From positions 1-21,634 of the forward strand of contig DBFZTP010000076.1 of NCBI GenBank assembly GCA_048520025.1: a stretch of DNA of 21,634 nt, given 5' to 3'. This DNA is from Aphodousia sp048520025. GTDB taxonomy: Bacteria; Pseudomonadota; Gammaproteobacteria; Burkholderiales; Burkholderiaceae_F. The notes under the pieces were generated by a model, which did no database searches, was not told where the DNA came from, and worked only from the letters and a program-made list of their open reading frames with translations. A program made the translations under genes and the position numbers. This document shows, in pieces, positions 1 to 6,997 of the stretch (positions are counted from its first letter, which is position 1; the number at the start of each line of letters is the position of its first letter).

Positions 1-993
1 GTGATCAAAAAGCGATTCCGAGACATCACCAATCGAGCAAATCGCCAAGATTTCTTCATCTTCCGTGAGTTTTAACAATTGACGAGGCTTTGCGTGGTTG
101 GCAAGCAATCGGCAAGTACAACCGCGCCCCAAAGCGGCAGCTGCCATGTAGGCCGCTTGTACCTTAGCGCCTACGTCAATGGCACGAGCCACAACGCTGA
201 TTTCATCTTGAGAGACATCCACGTCAAACGTCTTTTCAATAATTTTGGTCGTAAAGGTTTCCATTTTGCGCTTGTCTGAAACAAAGACCAAGTGTTGACT
301 CGCCAGCTTCATCCAAGGCTTGATTTCACCGAAGTGTTCTCGCTGATCATTGCCTTCAATGAAAAGAAGAACATTGCGTTTGGGCAAATATTTCCAAATA
401 CCATTGGCCTGAACCACGTAGATATCGACTTCTTGCCAGTTAAAAGTCGAAGGTGTGGTGCGCTTTAAACTCGGACGATTAATACCGTCACAAGCCCATA
501 AAATGGCAGCAACCTCTTCTTCCGGAATCGTTTCACCGGAAAAGTCTCGTGTGGAGCGGCGCTTCATAAAAGCGTTATCCAACGTCATCGAGAAGTGAGC
601 ACGGGGAGGCAATTCACGGATAACAGCGTCTTCGGGCAAACGTTCAAACGATTCGCTATCAATTTTGAAGCGATCGATCATGCGTTCCAACTCATCGATT
701 TCGTATTTATCGATGAAGTCATCCCACTTTTCACGAGACTTCTCTTGAACGTCATCCCACTCGATGGCAAGCGCTTTTTGCTTGCGACGAAAGCGAGCAA
801 TCATTTTGAGTTGATTGCTTTTGAGTTCCTCTTTAAGTTGTTGCTTCTTTTCCGACAACTCCTCAGAGAGCTCCATGCGCTTACCCTTAATTTCATCAGA
901 GAGTTCTGAGAACTCTTCACTGATGCGGTTTTTCTGAGTTTTGACCTGTGTCTTTAATGATTCAAGCTTTGTGTTTAATTTTTTGCCAATCAT
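1..993 (-). CDS. Coiled-coil protein with SagB-like nitroreductase domain (3' end cut by window)
   Basis: An open frame of 331 codons runs from an ATG at 993, preceded by an AGGAAG ribosome site, off the window start, so the C-terminus is missing. Residues 1 to about 110 are very rich in Glu, Lys, Arg and Gln with heptad-like spacing, which suggests a long coiled coil. From about residue 138 the protein resembles the nitroreductase/SagB-ThcOx flavoenzyme fold: an RRSTRDFSG motif at 145-153, an ILWACDGINRP segment at 164-174, a conserved TTPS turn at 179-182, and a late helix around AAYMAAAALG at 280-289. These proteins bind FMN and carry out NAD(P)H-linked reductions or dehydrogenations; the substrate here cannot be told. 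No signal peptide is evident, so it is probably cytoplasmic. It lies 88 bases after ygbA with no terminator between, so it may be the last gene of that operon. The nitroreductase call is fairly sure; the role of the coiled coil is unknown. Confidence 0.7.
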   Translation of the reverse strand, partial: MIGKKLNTKLESLKTQVKTQKNRISEEFSELSDEIKGKRMELSEELSEKKQQLKEELKSNQLKMIARFRRKQKALAIEWDDVQEKSREKWDDFIDKYEIDELERMIDRFKIDSESFERLPEDAVIRELPPRAHFSMTLDNAFMKRRSTRDFSGETIPEEEVAAILWACDGINRPSLKRTTPSTFNWQEVDIYVVQANGIWKYLPKRNVLLFIEGNDQREHFGEIKPWMKLASQHLVFVSDKRKMETFTTKIIEKTFDVDVSQDEISVVARAIDVGAKVQAAYMAAAALGRGCTCRLLANHAKPRQLLKLTEDEEILAICSIGDVSESLFDH

Positions 994-1081
994 ATTTTTA
1001 CTTCCTTTCCTGTGTCTTACCTATCATTGTGTCACGGAAGAACATCGGAAACATTTGGTAATCCGTAAAGGATGTAACAGA

Positions 1082-1477
1082 TTATTCGCTTTTGGCCTTT
1101 TTACGTAATTCCCGCGGGTGAGGAGGGGCTTTTTTCAAAGCTCGCAACAAATGTTCCGAAGTTAGAATCGGGTGATAAAGAAGCATCGGTGCGCCAGAGG
1201 TTTTCATGACGGCTTTAATGTGGGCTTTTTCATCACTTTTGTGGCAGCGAACAACGCATTTTGCGCACGTTGGTTTCTCTTCCCCATAAGGGCAACAGGC
1301 AAGGCGCGCCAAAGAGTAACGAAGATGCTGACGGCAATCGTCACATAACGCATTCGTTTTATGGGTCTTTTGGCAGTAGTACTCTGCCATAGCAATCAAG
1401 AGCTTTGCCTCTCTGCCCAAAAGTCCCTTTTCCAAACGCTCAACGTGCGGAATAGGGGGATCAAACTTGTCCCACAT
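1082..1477 (-). CDS. ygbA: YgbA family protein (nitrous oxide-stimulated promoter family)
   Basis: This 131-residue protein matches the YgbA_NO family. Visible family features are a central Cys-rich block (C-D-D-C near residue 45, then CCPYGEEKPTCAKCVVRCHK) and the C-terminal MLLYHPILTSEHLL segment. The regularly spaced cysteines and histidine suggest binding of a metal or an iron-sulfur cluster. In enterobacteria ygbA responds to nitric oxide and belongs to the NsrR regulon; its molecular function is poorly known. The ATG at 1477 is preceded by AAGGAAAGGA, and the start is only 15 bases after the nucleoside hydrolase stop, so the two are very likely co-transcribed. An NO-responsive gene behind nucleoside salvage genes is an unusual arrangement. 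The family call is confident; a nitrosative-stress role is inferred from the family. Confidence 0.82.
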   Translation of the reverse strand: MWDKFDPPIPHVERLEKGLLGREAKLLIAMAEYYCQKTHKTNALCDDCRQHLRYSLARLACCPYGEEKPTCAKCVVRCHKSDEKAHIKAVMKTSGAPMLLYHPILTSEHLLRALKKAPPHPRELRKKAKSE

Positions 1478-1492
1478 GTGAGTGTCCTTTCC

Positions 1493-2440
1493 TTATTTGT
1501 TTCCTAAATTTTTAACGGCATCCTCAATCAACTGCCAAAAACGCTTGTGATCAAGTTTGGTAGCAACAAACGTGTGGCAATCTTCAGGGGCTTTTTTACG
1601 AAGATCCGTTACCGTCATACCGTTGGTGTACATGCCTCGGTATTCAACATGCACGGGGGCTTGACGAACCTCGATGCAATCGGGGTCAATGACGTAGGCC
1701 ACGGCGCAAGGGTCATGCACGGGTGGCTCATCAAAGCCTTTGCTCTTTTTGTACGTCATGGAAAATTGCGTGAGTACATCCGTTAAGAATTGCCCAACCG
1801 GTGTTTTCATTTCTGCAATACGAGCTTTAACTTCGTCAGTTGCCAAGGCTTGATAGGTGAGATCTAACCCCACCATGACGATTTTCCATTTTTCTTCAAA
1901 AACGATGTGAGCGGCTTCGGGGTCGTTTTCAATATTAAATTCAGCCATCGGGCGGATGTTGCCGATGTGGTAACCGCCTCCCATTAAAACCACTTCTTTA
2001 ACGCGCTCTACAATGCGTGGTTCCATGCGTGCAGCCAGGGCAATATTGGTCAATGGGCCAATAGGCACAAGTGTCACCGTTTTCTCAGGTTCACTCATAA
2101 CGATTTCGATAATCATTTGAGCAGCGTGACGGGAATCAACCTTAAAGTCGGTCTCCGGTAACGTCGTACCGTCAAGACCGGATTCACCATGAATGTTGGC
2201 GGCCACGACGACTTGATCACGCAACAAAGGGCGAGAGGCGCCCATGGCAACAGGAACATTTTCCATGCCACAGAGCTTAGCGATGCGCAAGGCATTCTTC
2301 GTTACTTTTTCAATCGTTTGATTGCCGGCAACGGTTGTAATGGCCAAAACCTCGATATTGGGATTACCGGCTGCTAACAAAAGGGCCACGGCGTCATCGT
2401 AACCAGGATCGCAGTCAATGATGATTCTTTTCTTCGTCAT
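1493..2440 (-). CDS. Inosine/uridine-preferring nucleoside hydrolase (RihA/RihB-like)
   Basis: The 315-residue protein is a full-length member of the IUNH family, which cleaves the N-glycosidic bond of ribonucleosides to give free base and ribose. The N-terminal calcium-binding motif DCDPGYDDA is at residues 9-17, with Tyr14 where E. coli RihA has His. HGESGLDG is at 84-91, a GGGYHIGN loop at 154-161, AEFNIENDPEAA at 166-177, and the C-terminal calcium/catalytic His242-Asp243 in PPVHDP. There is no signal peptide, so it is cytoplasmic. AAAAGG precedes the ATG at a good distance. It starts 11 bases after the ribokinase stop and ends 15 bases before ygbA. With the kinase it makes a short pathway from nucleoside to ribose 5-phosphate. 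Base preference (pyrimidine or purine) cannot be decided from sequence alone. Confidence 0.9.
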   Translation of the reverse strand: MTKKRIIIDCDPGYDDAVALLLAAGNPNIEVLAITTVAGNQTIEKVTKNALRIAKLCGMENVPVAMGASRPLLRDQVVVAANIHGESGLDGTTLPETDFKVDSRHAAQMIIEIVMSEPEKTVTLVPIGPLTNIALAARMEPRIVERVKEVVLMGGGYHIGNIRPMAEFNIENDPEAAHIVFEEKWKIVMVGLDLTYQALATDEVKARIAEMKTPVGQFLTDVLTQFSMTYKKSKGFDEPPVHDPCAVAYVIDPDCIEVRQAPVHVEYRGMYTNGMTVTDLRKKAPEDCHTFVATKLDHKRFWQLIEDAVKNLGNK

Positions 2441-2451
2441 GATGAAACCTT

Positions 2452-3375
2452 TTAGGTTAAAGATTTTCGAAATTGTTGGACTTCTTCCATCGTCGGAATC
2501 GATGCTACGGCACCGGCGCGTGTAACGCTAATGGCTGCAGCCAATACAGCCGTGTCCAAGAGCGCATGGAAAGCTTGAGCATCGTGCGCTTCAAACCAAG
2601 AGCAAATGGCATGCATAGCATAACCCACAAAGGTGTCGCCCGCTCCCGTTGTGTCAACCGCTTTCACGCAATAACTATCAATGGTGCGCGGTGCTTCATG
2701 AGGCAAGGCATAAACAATACCCTTGGCACCCAAAGTCAAAATGATGACGGCGTTGGGTAGCTTCTCTTGTAAAGCTTTAAGAGCGCTTTGTGTGTCCAAG
2801 AGGTTTTGTCCCAACATACCTTGCGCTTCCGTTTGATTAAGAATGAGAACATCGACGCATTCCAAGGGGTAGTTGCAAACGTTGGCATCAAAAGGCGCAG
2901 GATTGAAAATGGTGAGAAGGTTGCGCTTTTTCGCTTCTATCAAAATCCGATCAATGTCGTTGACTTCGTTTTGAAAAAGAACAAGGTCGTTTGCAGACAA
3001 ACTCTCTAGCGCTTCACAAACCAAGTCTTGGGTGACTTGGTGATTCGTGCCCGGAAAGTAGAGAATGGCGTTTTCCGCATCGGGTGTCACTTGAATGAAG
3101 GTGTGACCGCTTGCAGAGGATGGATCAATGCGAACATGATCAATGTTGATCTTGGACGTCTTTAAAAAGTCATAGAGAAATTGACCGTCTGCGCCTAAAA
3201 CGCCGGCGTGAGATACGTCAAGACCGCTTCTGGCGATAGCGACCGTTTGATTTAAGCCTTTGCCACCCATAAAGACCGAACGATGCGTGGCCTCTAGCGT
3301 TTCACCGCCCGACACAAAGTGAGGTGTTTGGTAGACGTAGTCAATGTTAATAGACCCAATATTGAGAATGCGCAT
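2452..3375 (-). CDS. rbsK: Ribokinase (PfkB family)
   Basis: The 307-residue protein is a PfkB-family sugar kinase and most resembles ribokinase, which phosphorylates ribose to ribose 5-phosphate using ATP in the cytoplasm. The N-terminal sugar-binding stretch has GSINIDYVYQTPHFVSGGET and the GGKGLNQ motif at 37-43, typical of ribokinase. The NQTE motif is at 180-183. The second PfkB signature, DTTGAGDTF at 241-249, carries the catalytic Asp247 and the anion hole. The ATG at 3375 is preceded by GGAG at 8 bases. It is the first gene of the ribokinase, nucleoside hydrolase, ygbA run and lies downstream of the MFS gene's terminator, so its expression needs read-through or its own promoter. The pairing with a nucleoside hydrolase supports ribose as substrate; deoxyribose or another pentose remains possible. 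Confidence 0.88.
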   Translation of the reverse strand: MRILNIGSINIDYVYQTPHFVSGGETLEATHRSVFMGGKGLNQTVAIARSGLDVSHAGVLGADGQFLYDFLKTSKINIDHVRIDPSSASGHTFIQVTPDAENAILYFPGTNHQVTQDLVCEALESLSANDLVLFQNEVNDIDRILIEAKKRNLLTIFNPAPFDANVCNYPLECVDVLILNQTEAQGMLGQNLLDTQSALKALQEKLPNAVIILTLGAKGIVYALPHEAPRTIDSYCVKAVDTTGAGDTFVGYAMHAICSWFEAHDAQAFHALLDTAVLAAAISVTRAGAVASIPTMEEVQQFRKSLT

Positions 3376-3420
3376 TGAATAAACTCCACATAAGGATGCG
3401 GAAATTTTAACTGAAAAGGC

Positions 3421-3456
3421 TAAAGAAAAAGAGGCGCATTTTGCATTGCGCCTCTT
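3421..3456 (-). terminator. Intrinsic terminator after the MFS gene
   Basis: A 10-bp perfect stem (3429-3438 with 3447-3456, core GAGGCGCA/TGCGCCTC) closes an 8-base loop. On the minus strand it is followed by TTTTTCTTTA. It lies directly after the MFS stop and upstream of ribokinase, so it separates the transporter from the salvage operon, fully or partly. Confidence 0.85.
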
Positions 3457-3464
3457 GTAAATGA

Positions 3465-4715
3465 CTATCTTTCGAAACGAAGTTTTTCAGCCTCGTTGGG
3501 ATTTCTTCCCATTAACCATAAGCCCGTCATCACGATTAACCAAGCACCCGTCATCCAACCGATGTAACCGGGAGCCATGGCAATAACAGGTGTGTCGGCC
3601 GGCATCATGCCGACAACAGCATTGGGGATACCGGCACCGACATAGGCTAAAAGATAAATGCCAGAGATAACCCCAGCACGTTCTTTTAGTGTTGTATCTT
3701 GCAGTAAAAGTTTAAGAGCACTCGTACAACTGCCGCCGTTGCTACCACCGCAAATAGCGACCGTAATTAAGAAAAGTACCGGCATATGATAGCCATAGGC
3801 AACGAAGGTAAGGCTGCCTGCTATGGCAAACGTGGTGATGACCAAACGCAATGCATTAACCGCATAAAAGCGACCGATCACCAAGCCCGTAGCCGCATTG
3901 GGTACCATCAAAATAAGGTAGCAAAGGGCGGCAATCAATGTGCTTTGAATACCAAAGGTTTCTGCGGAAATAATGGCAATAAAGCCTTGGAAGAAACTTC
4001 CCATCCCCCATGTGCCGATGTAAGCCGCGCTTGCAATCACAAAGAGGCGCCAGAGGCGACGAGGCACGGCAATCTTAGGAATCAACGTCGCAATTAAAGG
4101 CTCCATCCCAAATTGCACGGACTCGGTGCCCGTAGAGACCAAGACCAAAACGCAGGCAATCAGTCCCATAAAGAGCATGAAAAGGGAGGCCGGATCAAAG
4201 AGGTTATATTCAATGCAAACACCGGTTAAAAGCGTGCCTAAGCACAGACCGACGTTGGGGCCGGCTGCGGTAAGAGCAGTGCCCAACCAGCGCTTTTCGG
4301 GGGGAGCTGTATCGACGACCCAAGCCATGGCTGCGCTTGATGCCAATCCGCAAGACAGGCCCTGCAAGAATCGACCGAGATTAAAAGCCCAGACGTTATC
4401 CATCACGACAAAGGTAAAGCTTGCAGTCATGGCCAGCAACAGCGTCGTGATGACAACGGGTTTGCGACCGAAGTAGTTGGAGAGTCGCGCAAAAAAGACA
4501 AGCGTCAAAATACAACCCAAAAAGTACGCGACGATGGAGTTGGCAACATCGGCGTAACTTAATGCAAGCATTTCGCGATAAACCGACATCAAGGGAATCG
4601 GAGCGGAACTTGCGGTAAAGCAGACAATCAAAGTCGATGCGGCACCAATAAAAGTGCGCATACGGTTGGGTAAATGGTCTGCTGTCAGTTTGTGGGGTGT
4701 TTGAGCGGCACTCAT
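3465..4715 (-). CDS. MFS transporter, possible nucleoside or sugar carrier
   Basis: The 416-residue hydrophobic protein fits a 12-helix major facilitator. The loop between helices 2 and 3 has an RLSNYFGRKPVV motif, the MFS signature G-x-x-x-D/G-R-x-G-R/K variant, near residues 77-88. It is followed by GRFLQGLSCGLASSAAMAWV in helix 4 and PPEKRWLGTAL after it, as in drug:H+ antiporter-like and sugar-type carriers. The substrate cannot be read from sequence. Its position just upstream of nucleoside hydrolase and ribokinase on the same strand suggests import of a nucleoside or pentose, but a terminator lies between. The ATG at 4715 has only a weak ribosome site. The gene is divergent from the M20 amidohydrolase and shares its regulatory region, so import of that enzyme's substrate is an equally good idea. 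Confidence 0.85.
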   Translation of the reverse strand: MSAAQTPHKLTADHLPNRMRTFIGAASTLIVCFTASSAPIPLMSVYREMLALSYADVANSIVAYFLGCILTLVFFARLSNYFGRKPVVITTLLLAMTASFTFVVMDNVWAFNLGRFLQGLSCGLASSAAMAWVVDTAPPEKRWLGTALTAAGPNVGLCLGTLLTGVCIEYNLFDPASLFMLFMGLIACVLVLVSTGTESVQFGMEPLIATLIPKIAVPRRLWRLFVIASAAYIGTWGMGSFFQGFIAIISAETFGIQSTLIAALCYLILMVPNAATGLVIGRFYAVNALRLVITTFAIAGSLTFVAYGYHMPVLFLITVAICGGSNGGSCTSALKLLLQDTTLKERAGVISGIYLLAYVGAGIPNAVVGMMPADTPVIAMAPGYIGWMTGAWLIVMTGLWLMGRNPNEAEKLRFER

Positions 4716-4776
4716 CTTTTCTGAAGAATAAAAATCGAAGCGGAGATTTTAAGAGATTTCTTTAAAAAAAGAGTAT

Positions 4777-4799
4777 TGTCAAAAGAGATTCCTTTGACA
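4777..4799. promoter_or_regulatory. Operator-like inverted repeat between divergent MFS and M20 genes
   Basis: Perfect 7-bp arms TGTCAAA (4777-4783) and TTTGACA (4793-4799) flank a 9-base centre that adds two more symmetric pairs. Each arm contains a TTGACA-type -35 hexamer: 4794-4799 on the plus strand, and the complement of 4777-4782 on the minus strand. No clear -10 box was found at the right distance for either. The size and location between divergent genes fit a dimeric regulator's site. Confidence 0.5.
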
Positions 4800-4826
4800 C
4801 TTCTTATTGTATTTAGGAGAAGACAA

Positions 4827-6113
4827 ATGCCTGATATTTGCGTAGAAAAGTATTTGCCCGATATGGTGGCCATGCGTCGTAAGTTGCATACGTATCCTGA
4901 AGAGGGATGGACTGAATTTGTCACGACGACGCGCATCATTGAAGCGCTTCGTGCTATGGGGCTAGAACCTAAATTCGGTAAAGACGTGATTGACGTCAAT
5001 GCCGTGATGGGACGTCGAGAAGCGATTGTTGAAAAAGCATGGAACGCTGCTCACGAGGTCAAAGACATTGATCAAACGATTTTGGATTCCTTAGATCGCT
5101 ACACGGGCGCGATGGTTGAAATCGATACGGGGCGCCCGGGGCCCTGCACGGCTCTGCGCTTTGATATCGATTGCGTGGTCAATACCGAAACCGATGATCC
5201 CAATCATGCTCCGAACGCCCAAGGCTTTGCCTCCATGCGTCCCGGTCTCATGCACTCTTGCGGGCACGATGCTCATACGGCTTTAGGTCTTGGTGTTGCT
5301 CGCTGGGTGGCCGATCACAAAGACGAATTAAAAGGTCGCATTAAGATCGTGTTTCAACCGGCTGAAGAAGGTGTGCGTGGTGCAAGCCCCATGGCTCAAA
5401 AGGGTATTGTTGACGATGCGGACTATTTGGTGGGTTCTCATGTCGGGTGTGAGTTCGGCTTGGGTGAAGTCGGCGTCTTAAAGCACGGCTATTTGGCAAC
5501 CACCAAGATGGACATCACTTTTGAAGGGCGTAGCGCTCACGCGGGCAGTGACCCTGAAAAGGGACGTAGTGCGTTGGTTGCGGCAGCGGCAACGGTGATG
5601 GCGCTTCAAGGTATCAGTCGCCACTCTGGCGGAGACTCGCGTGTGGCCGTCGGGACGCTTCATGCAGGCGAAGGTCGAAATGTAGTGGCCGCTAAAGCCA
5701 TGATGCAGGTAGAAGTTCGTGGGGCAACCACGGAAGTCAACCAATTCATGACCGATGAAGTCTATCGTATCGTGCGTGGGATGAGTGAAGTCTATGGCGT
5801 AAAGGGAACAATTGAAAAGATGGGCGAAGCCAGTGTCTACGAGTGCGATGAGGAAGTCTGCGCGATGCTGATGCAAGCTGCGCAAAAAATTCCGGAACTC
5901 AAGAAGTCGGAACTCTTTGAAACGTGTCGCGGTAGTGAAGACTGCAGTATGTTGGCGAACCGCGTCCGAGAAAAGGGTGGTAAAGCCGGTTACTTCTGTT
6001 GGGGGTGCAATCATCATGGGCACCATCGTCCTGACTTCGATGTGCAAGACACTGAGAGCTTAAAGGTGGGCTTTAAGATGACGGTGGGCTTTATCAAGAA
6101 AGCCAACGGTTAA
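4827..6113 (+). CDS. M20 family amidohydrolase, AbgA-like (p-aminobenzoyl-glutamate hydrolase subunit A type)
   Basis: The protein is a zinc-dependent M20D amidohydrolase closest in layout to AbgA. AbgA, with AbgB, splits p-aminobenzoyl-glutamate, a folate breakdown product. Seen here: MRRKLHTYPEEGW at 16-28, ALRFDID at 109-115, the metal site SCGHDAH at 144-150, FQPAEEG at 176-182 with the acid/base and metal glutamates, the GRSAHAG dimerisation-domain motif, and a C-terminal NHHGHHRPDFDV with a metal His. I chose the ATG at 4827 (428 aa) because TTAGGAG lies 9 bases upstream. A TTG at 4776 would add 17 residues but sits in the operator-like dyad. No abgB partner is visible, so it may act alone on another N-acyl or aminobenzoyl amino acid. 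It is divergent from the MFS transporter and followed by two terminators. Confidence 0.85.
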   Translation: MPDICVEKYLPDMVAMRRKLHTYPEEGWTEFVTTTRIIEALRAMGLEPKFGKDVIDVNAVMGRREAIVEKAWNAAHEVKDIDQTILDSLDRYTGAMVEIDTGRPGPCTALRFDIDCVVNTETDDPNHAPNAQGFASMRPGLMHSCGHDAHTALGLGVARWVADHKDELKGRIKIVFQPAEEGVRGASPMAQKGIVDDADYLVGSHVGCEFGLGEVGVLKHGYLATTKMDITFEGRSAHAGSDPEKGRSALVAAAATVMALQGISRHSGGDSRVAVGTLHAGEGRNVVAAKAMMQVEVRGATTEVNQFMTDEVYRIVRGMSEVYGVKGTIEKMGEASVYECDEEVCAMLMQAAQKIPELKKSELFETCRGSEDCSMLANRVREKGGKAGYFCWGCNHHGHHRPDFDVQDTESLKVGFKMTVGFIKKANG

Positions 6114-6133
6114 TTATTGAGTCTCGTAGAAGC

Positions 6134-6172
6134 AAAAATGCCTGAGTGAAAAATATTTCCTCAGGCATTTTT
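6134..6172. terminator. Terminator after the M20 gene
   Basis: A 13-bp perfect stem (6134-6146 with 6160-6172, core ATGCCTGAG/CTCAGGCAT) closes a 13-base loop and ends in a T tract on either strand. It follows the M20 stop by 20 bases and should stop plus-strand transcription. Confidence 0.85.
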
Positions 6173-6177
6173 CATTA

Positions 6178-6201
6178 AAAAACGCCCCGAAGGGCGTTTT
6201 T
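6178..6201. terminator. Terminator after efp, convergent with M20
   Basis: A 10-bp stem (6178-6187 with 6192-6201, core ACGCCC/GGGCGT) closes a CGAA tetraloop, with A and T tracts on each side. It lies 20 bases beyond the efp stop on the minus strand and can work in both directions. Confidence 0.85.
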
Positions 6202-6221
6202 GGCGTTAATCGAAGAATCGA

Positions 6222-6779
6222 TTACTTAACGCGGGAGCGGTATTCACCCGTACGCGTGTCGATTTCGATCTTGTCGTCCGTGTTCACGAAAGCCGGAACT
6301 TGCAATTCGTAACCCGTCGTCAAACGAGCCGGCTTCATAACCTTACCGGAGGTGTCACCCTTAACGACAGATTCCGTGTATTCGACTTGGCGAACAACGA
6401 TCGTCGGGAGTTCGATGGAGATAGCGCGACCTTGGTAGAAGACCACTTCAGCGGGCATGCCGTCTTCGAGGTACTTCAAGGCGTCTTCCATGACGTCAGC
6501 TTCAACTTCGTATTGGTTGTATTCTTCGTCCATCCAGACATAGTGCGGATCGGCGAAGTAGGAGTACGTCACTTCCTTGCGTTCGAGGATCAAGTCTTCA
6601 AACTTGTCGTCAGCGCGATAAACCGTTTCCGTGCCAGCGCCCGTCAAGAGGTTCTTCAACTTCATCTTAACGACAGAGGCGTTACGACCGGACTTGGAGT
6701 ATTCAGCCTTCAAAACGACCATCGGATCCTTACCGATCATCACAACGTTACCGGCGCGCAATTCTTGTGCGATTTTCAT
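6222..6779 (-). CDS. efp: Translation elongation factor P, Arg32 (rhamnosylated) type
   Basis: The 185-residue protein is a full-length EF-P, which binds near the ribosomal E site and rescues ribosomes stalled at polyproline. It begins MKIAQELRAGNVVM and shows the three beta-barrel domains, ending RTGEYRSRVK. The tip loop of domain I reads YSKSGRNAS, with Arg at residue 32, the residue that EarP glycosylates with rhamnose in this EF-P subclass. Lysine-type EF-Ps (EpmA/EpmB-modified) have Lys there. The ATG at 6779 has AAGGAA upstream; the frame is open further upstream, but 24 extra residues would not fit the family. earP is the next gene upstream on the same strand, 218 bases away, with hairpins between, so efp probably has its own promoter. 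Confidence 0.97.
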   Translation of the reverse strand: MKIAQELRAGNVVMIGKDPMVVLKAEYSKSGRNASVVKMKLKNLLTGAGTETVYRADDKFEDLILERKEVTYSYFADPHYVWMDEEYNQYEVEADVMEDALKYLEDGMPAEVVFYQGRAISIELPTIVVRQVEYTESVVKGDTSGKVMKPARLTTGYELQVPAFVNTDDKIEIDTRTGEYRSRVK

Positions 6780-6893
6780 TTGTTCAATTTCCTTCGTTCT
6801 CAGTCTTAAGTTTTTATCAGTAGCGGGGGAGCGACCTCCGAAACTGCCCACTTAAGCATGAATCGATATTTAAAAGTGTTATGGGTCAAAGCC

Positions 6894-6952
6894 CAAAGAA
6901 ACGTTTCTTTTTTCGCTTACACAAAAAGCGAAAACACGCATTTTAGCGTGTT
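6894..6952 (-). terminator. Hairpin cluster with probable earP terminator in the earP-efp gap
   Basis: Three hairpins lie end to end. Stem 1 is AACACGC (6933-6939) with GCGTGTT (6946-6952), loop of 6. Stem 2 is TTTCGCTT (6911-6918) with AAGCGAAA (6926-6933), loop of 7. Stem 3 is AAAGAAA (6894-6900) with TTTCTTT (6904-6910), loop of 3. Read on the minus strand, stem 1 is followed by TTTCGCTTTTT and could terminate earP transcription. The 5' strand of stem 2 holds that T-rich tract, so stems 1 and 2 share a base. Confidence 0.55.
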
Positions 6953-6997
6953 TAGCCGTTTTTAGAAAATTTTTGAAGATTTAGTGGCTACTTTTGG

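Noticed and set aside
4776..4826. TTG start for the M20 gene giving 17 extra residues
   Set aside because: The ATG at 4827 has a clear TTAGGAG site and a family-like N-terminus, while the TTG lies in the operator-like dyad.
5478..6047. 189-codon minus-strand ORF opposite the M20 gene
   Set aside because: It is a shadow of the amidohydrolase frame, with no ribosome site or recognisable domain.
6300..6809. 169-codon plus-strand ORF opposite efp
   Set aside because: It lies antisense to an unmistakable EF-P gene and arises from the codon bias of efp.
6780..6851. 24-residue N-terminal extension of EF-P
   Set aside because: EF-P proteins start at MKIAQ-type sequences and the extension would shift Arg32 from its invariant place; the ATG at 6779 has a good ribosome site.
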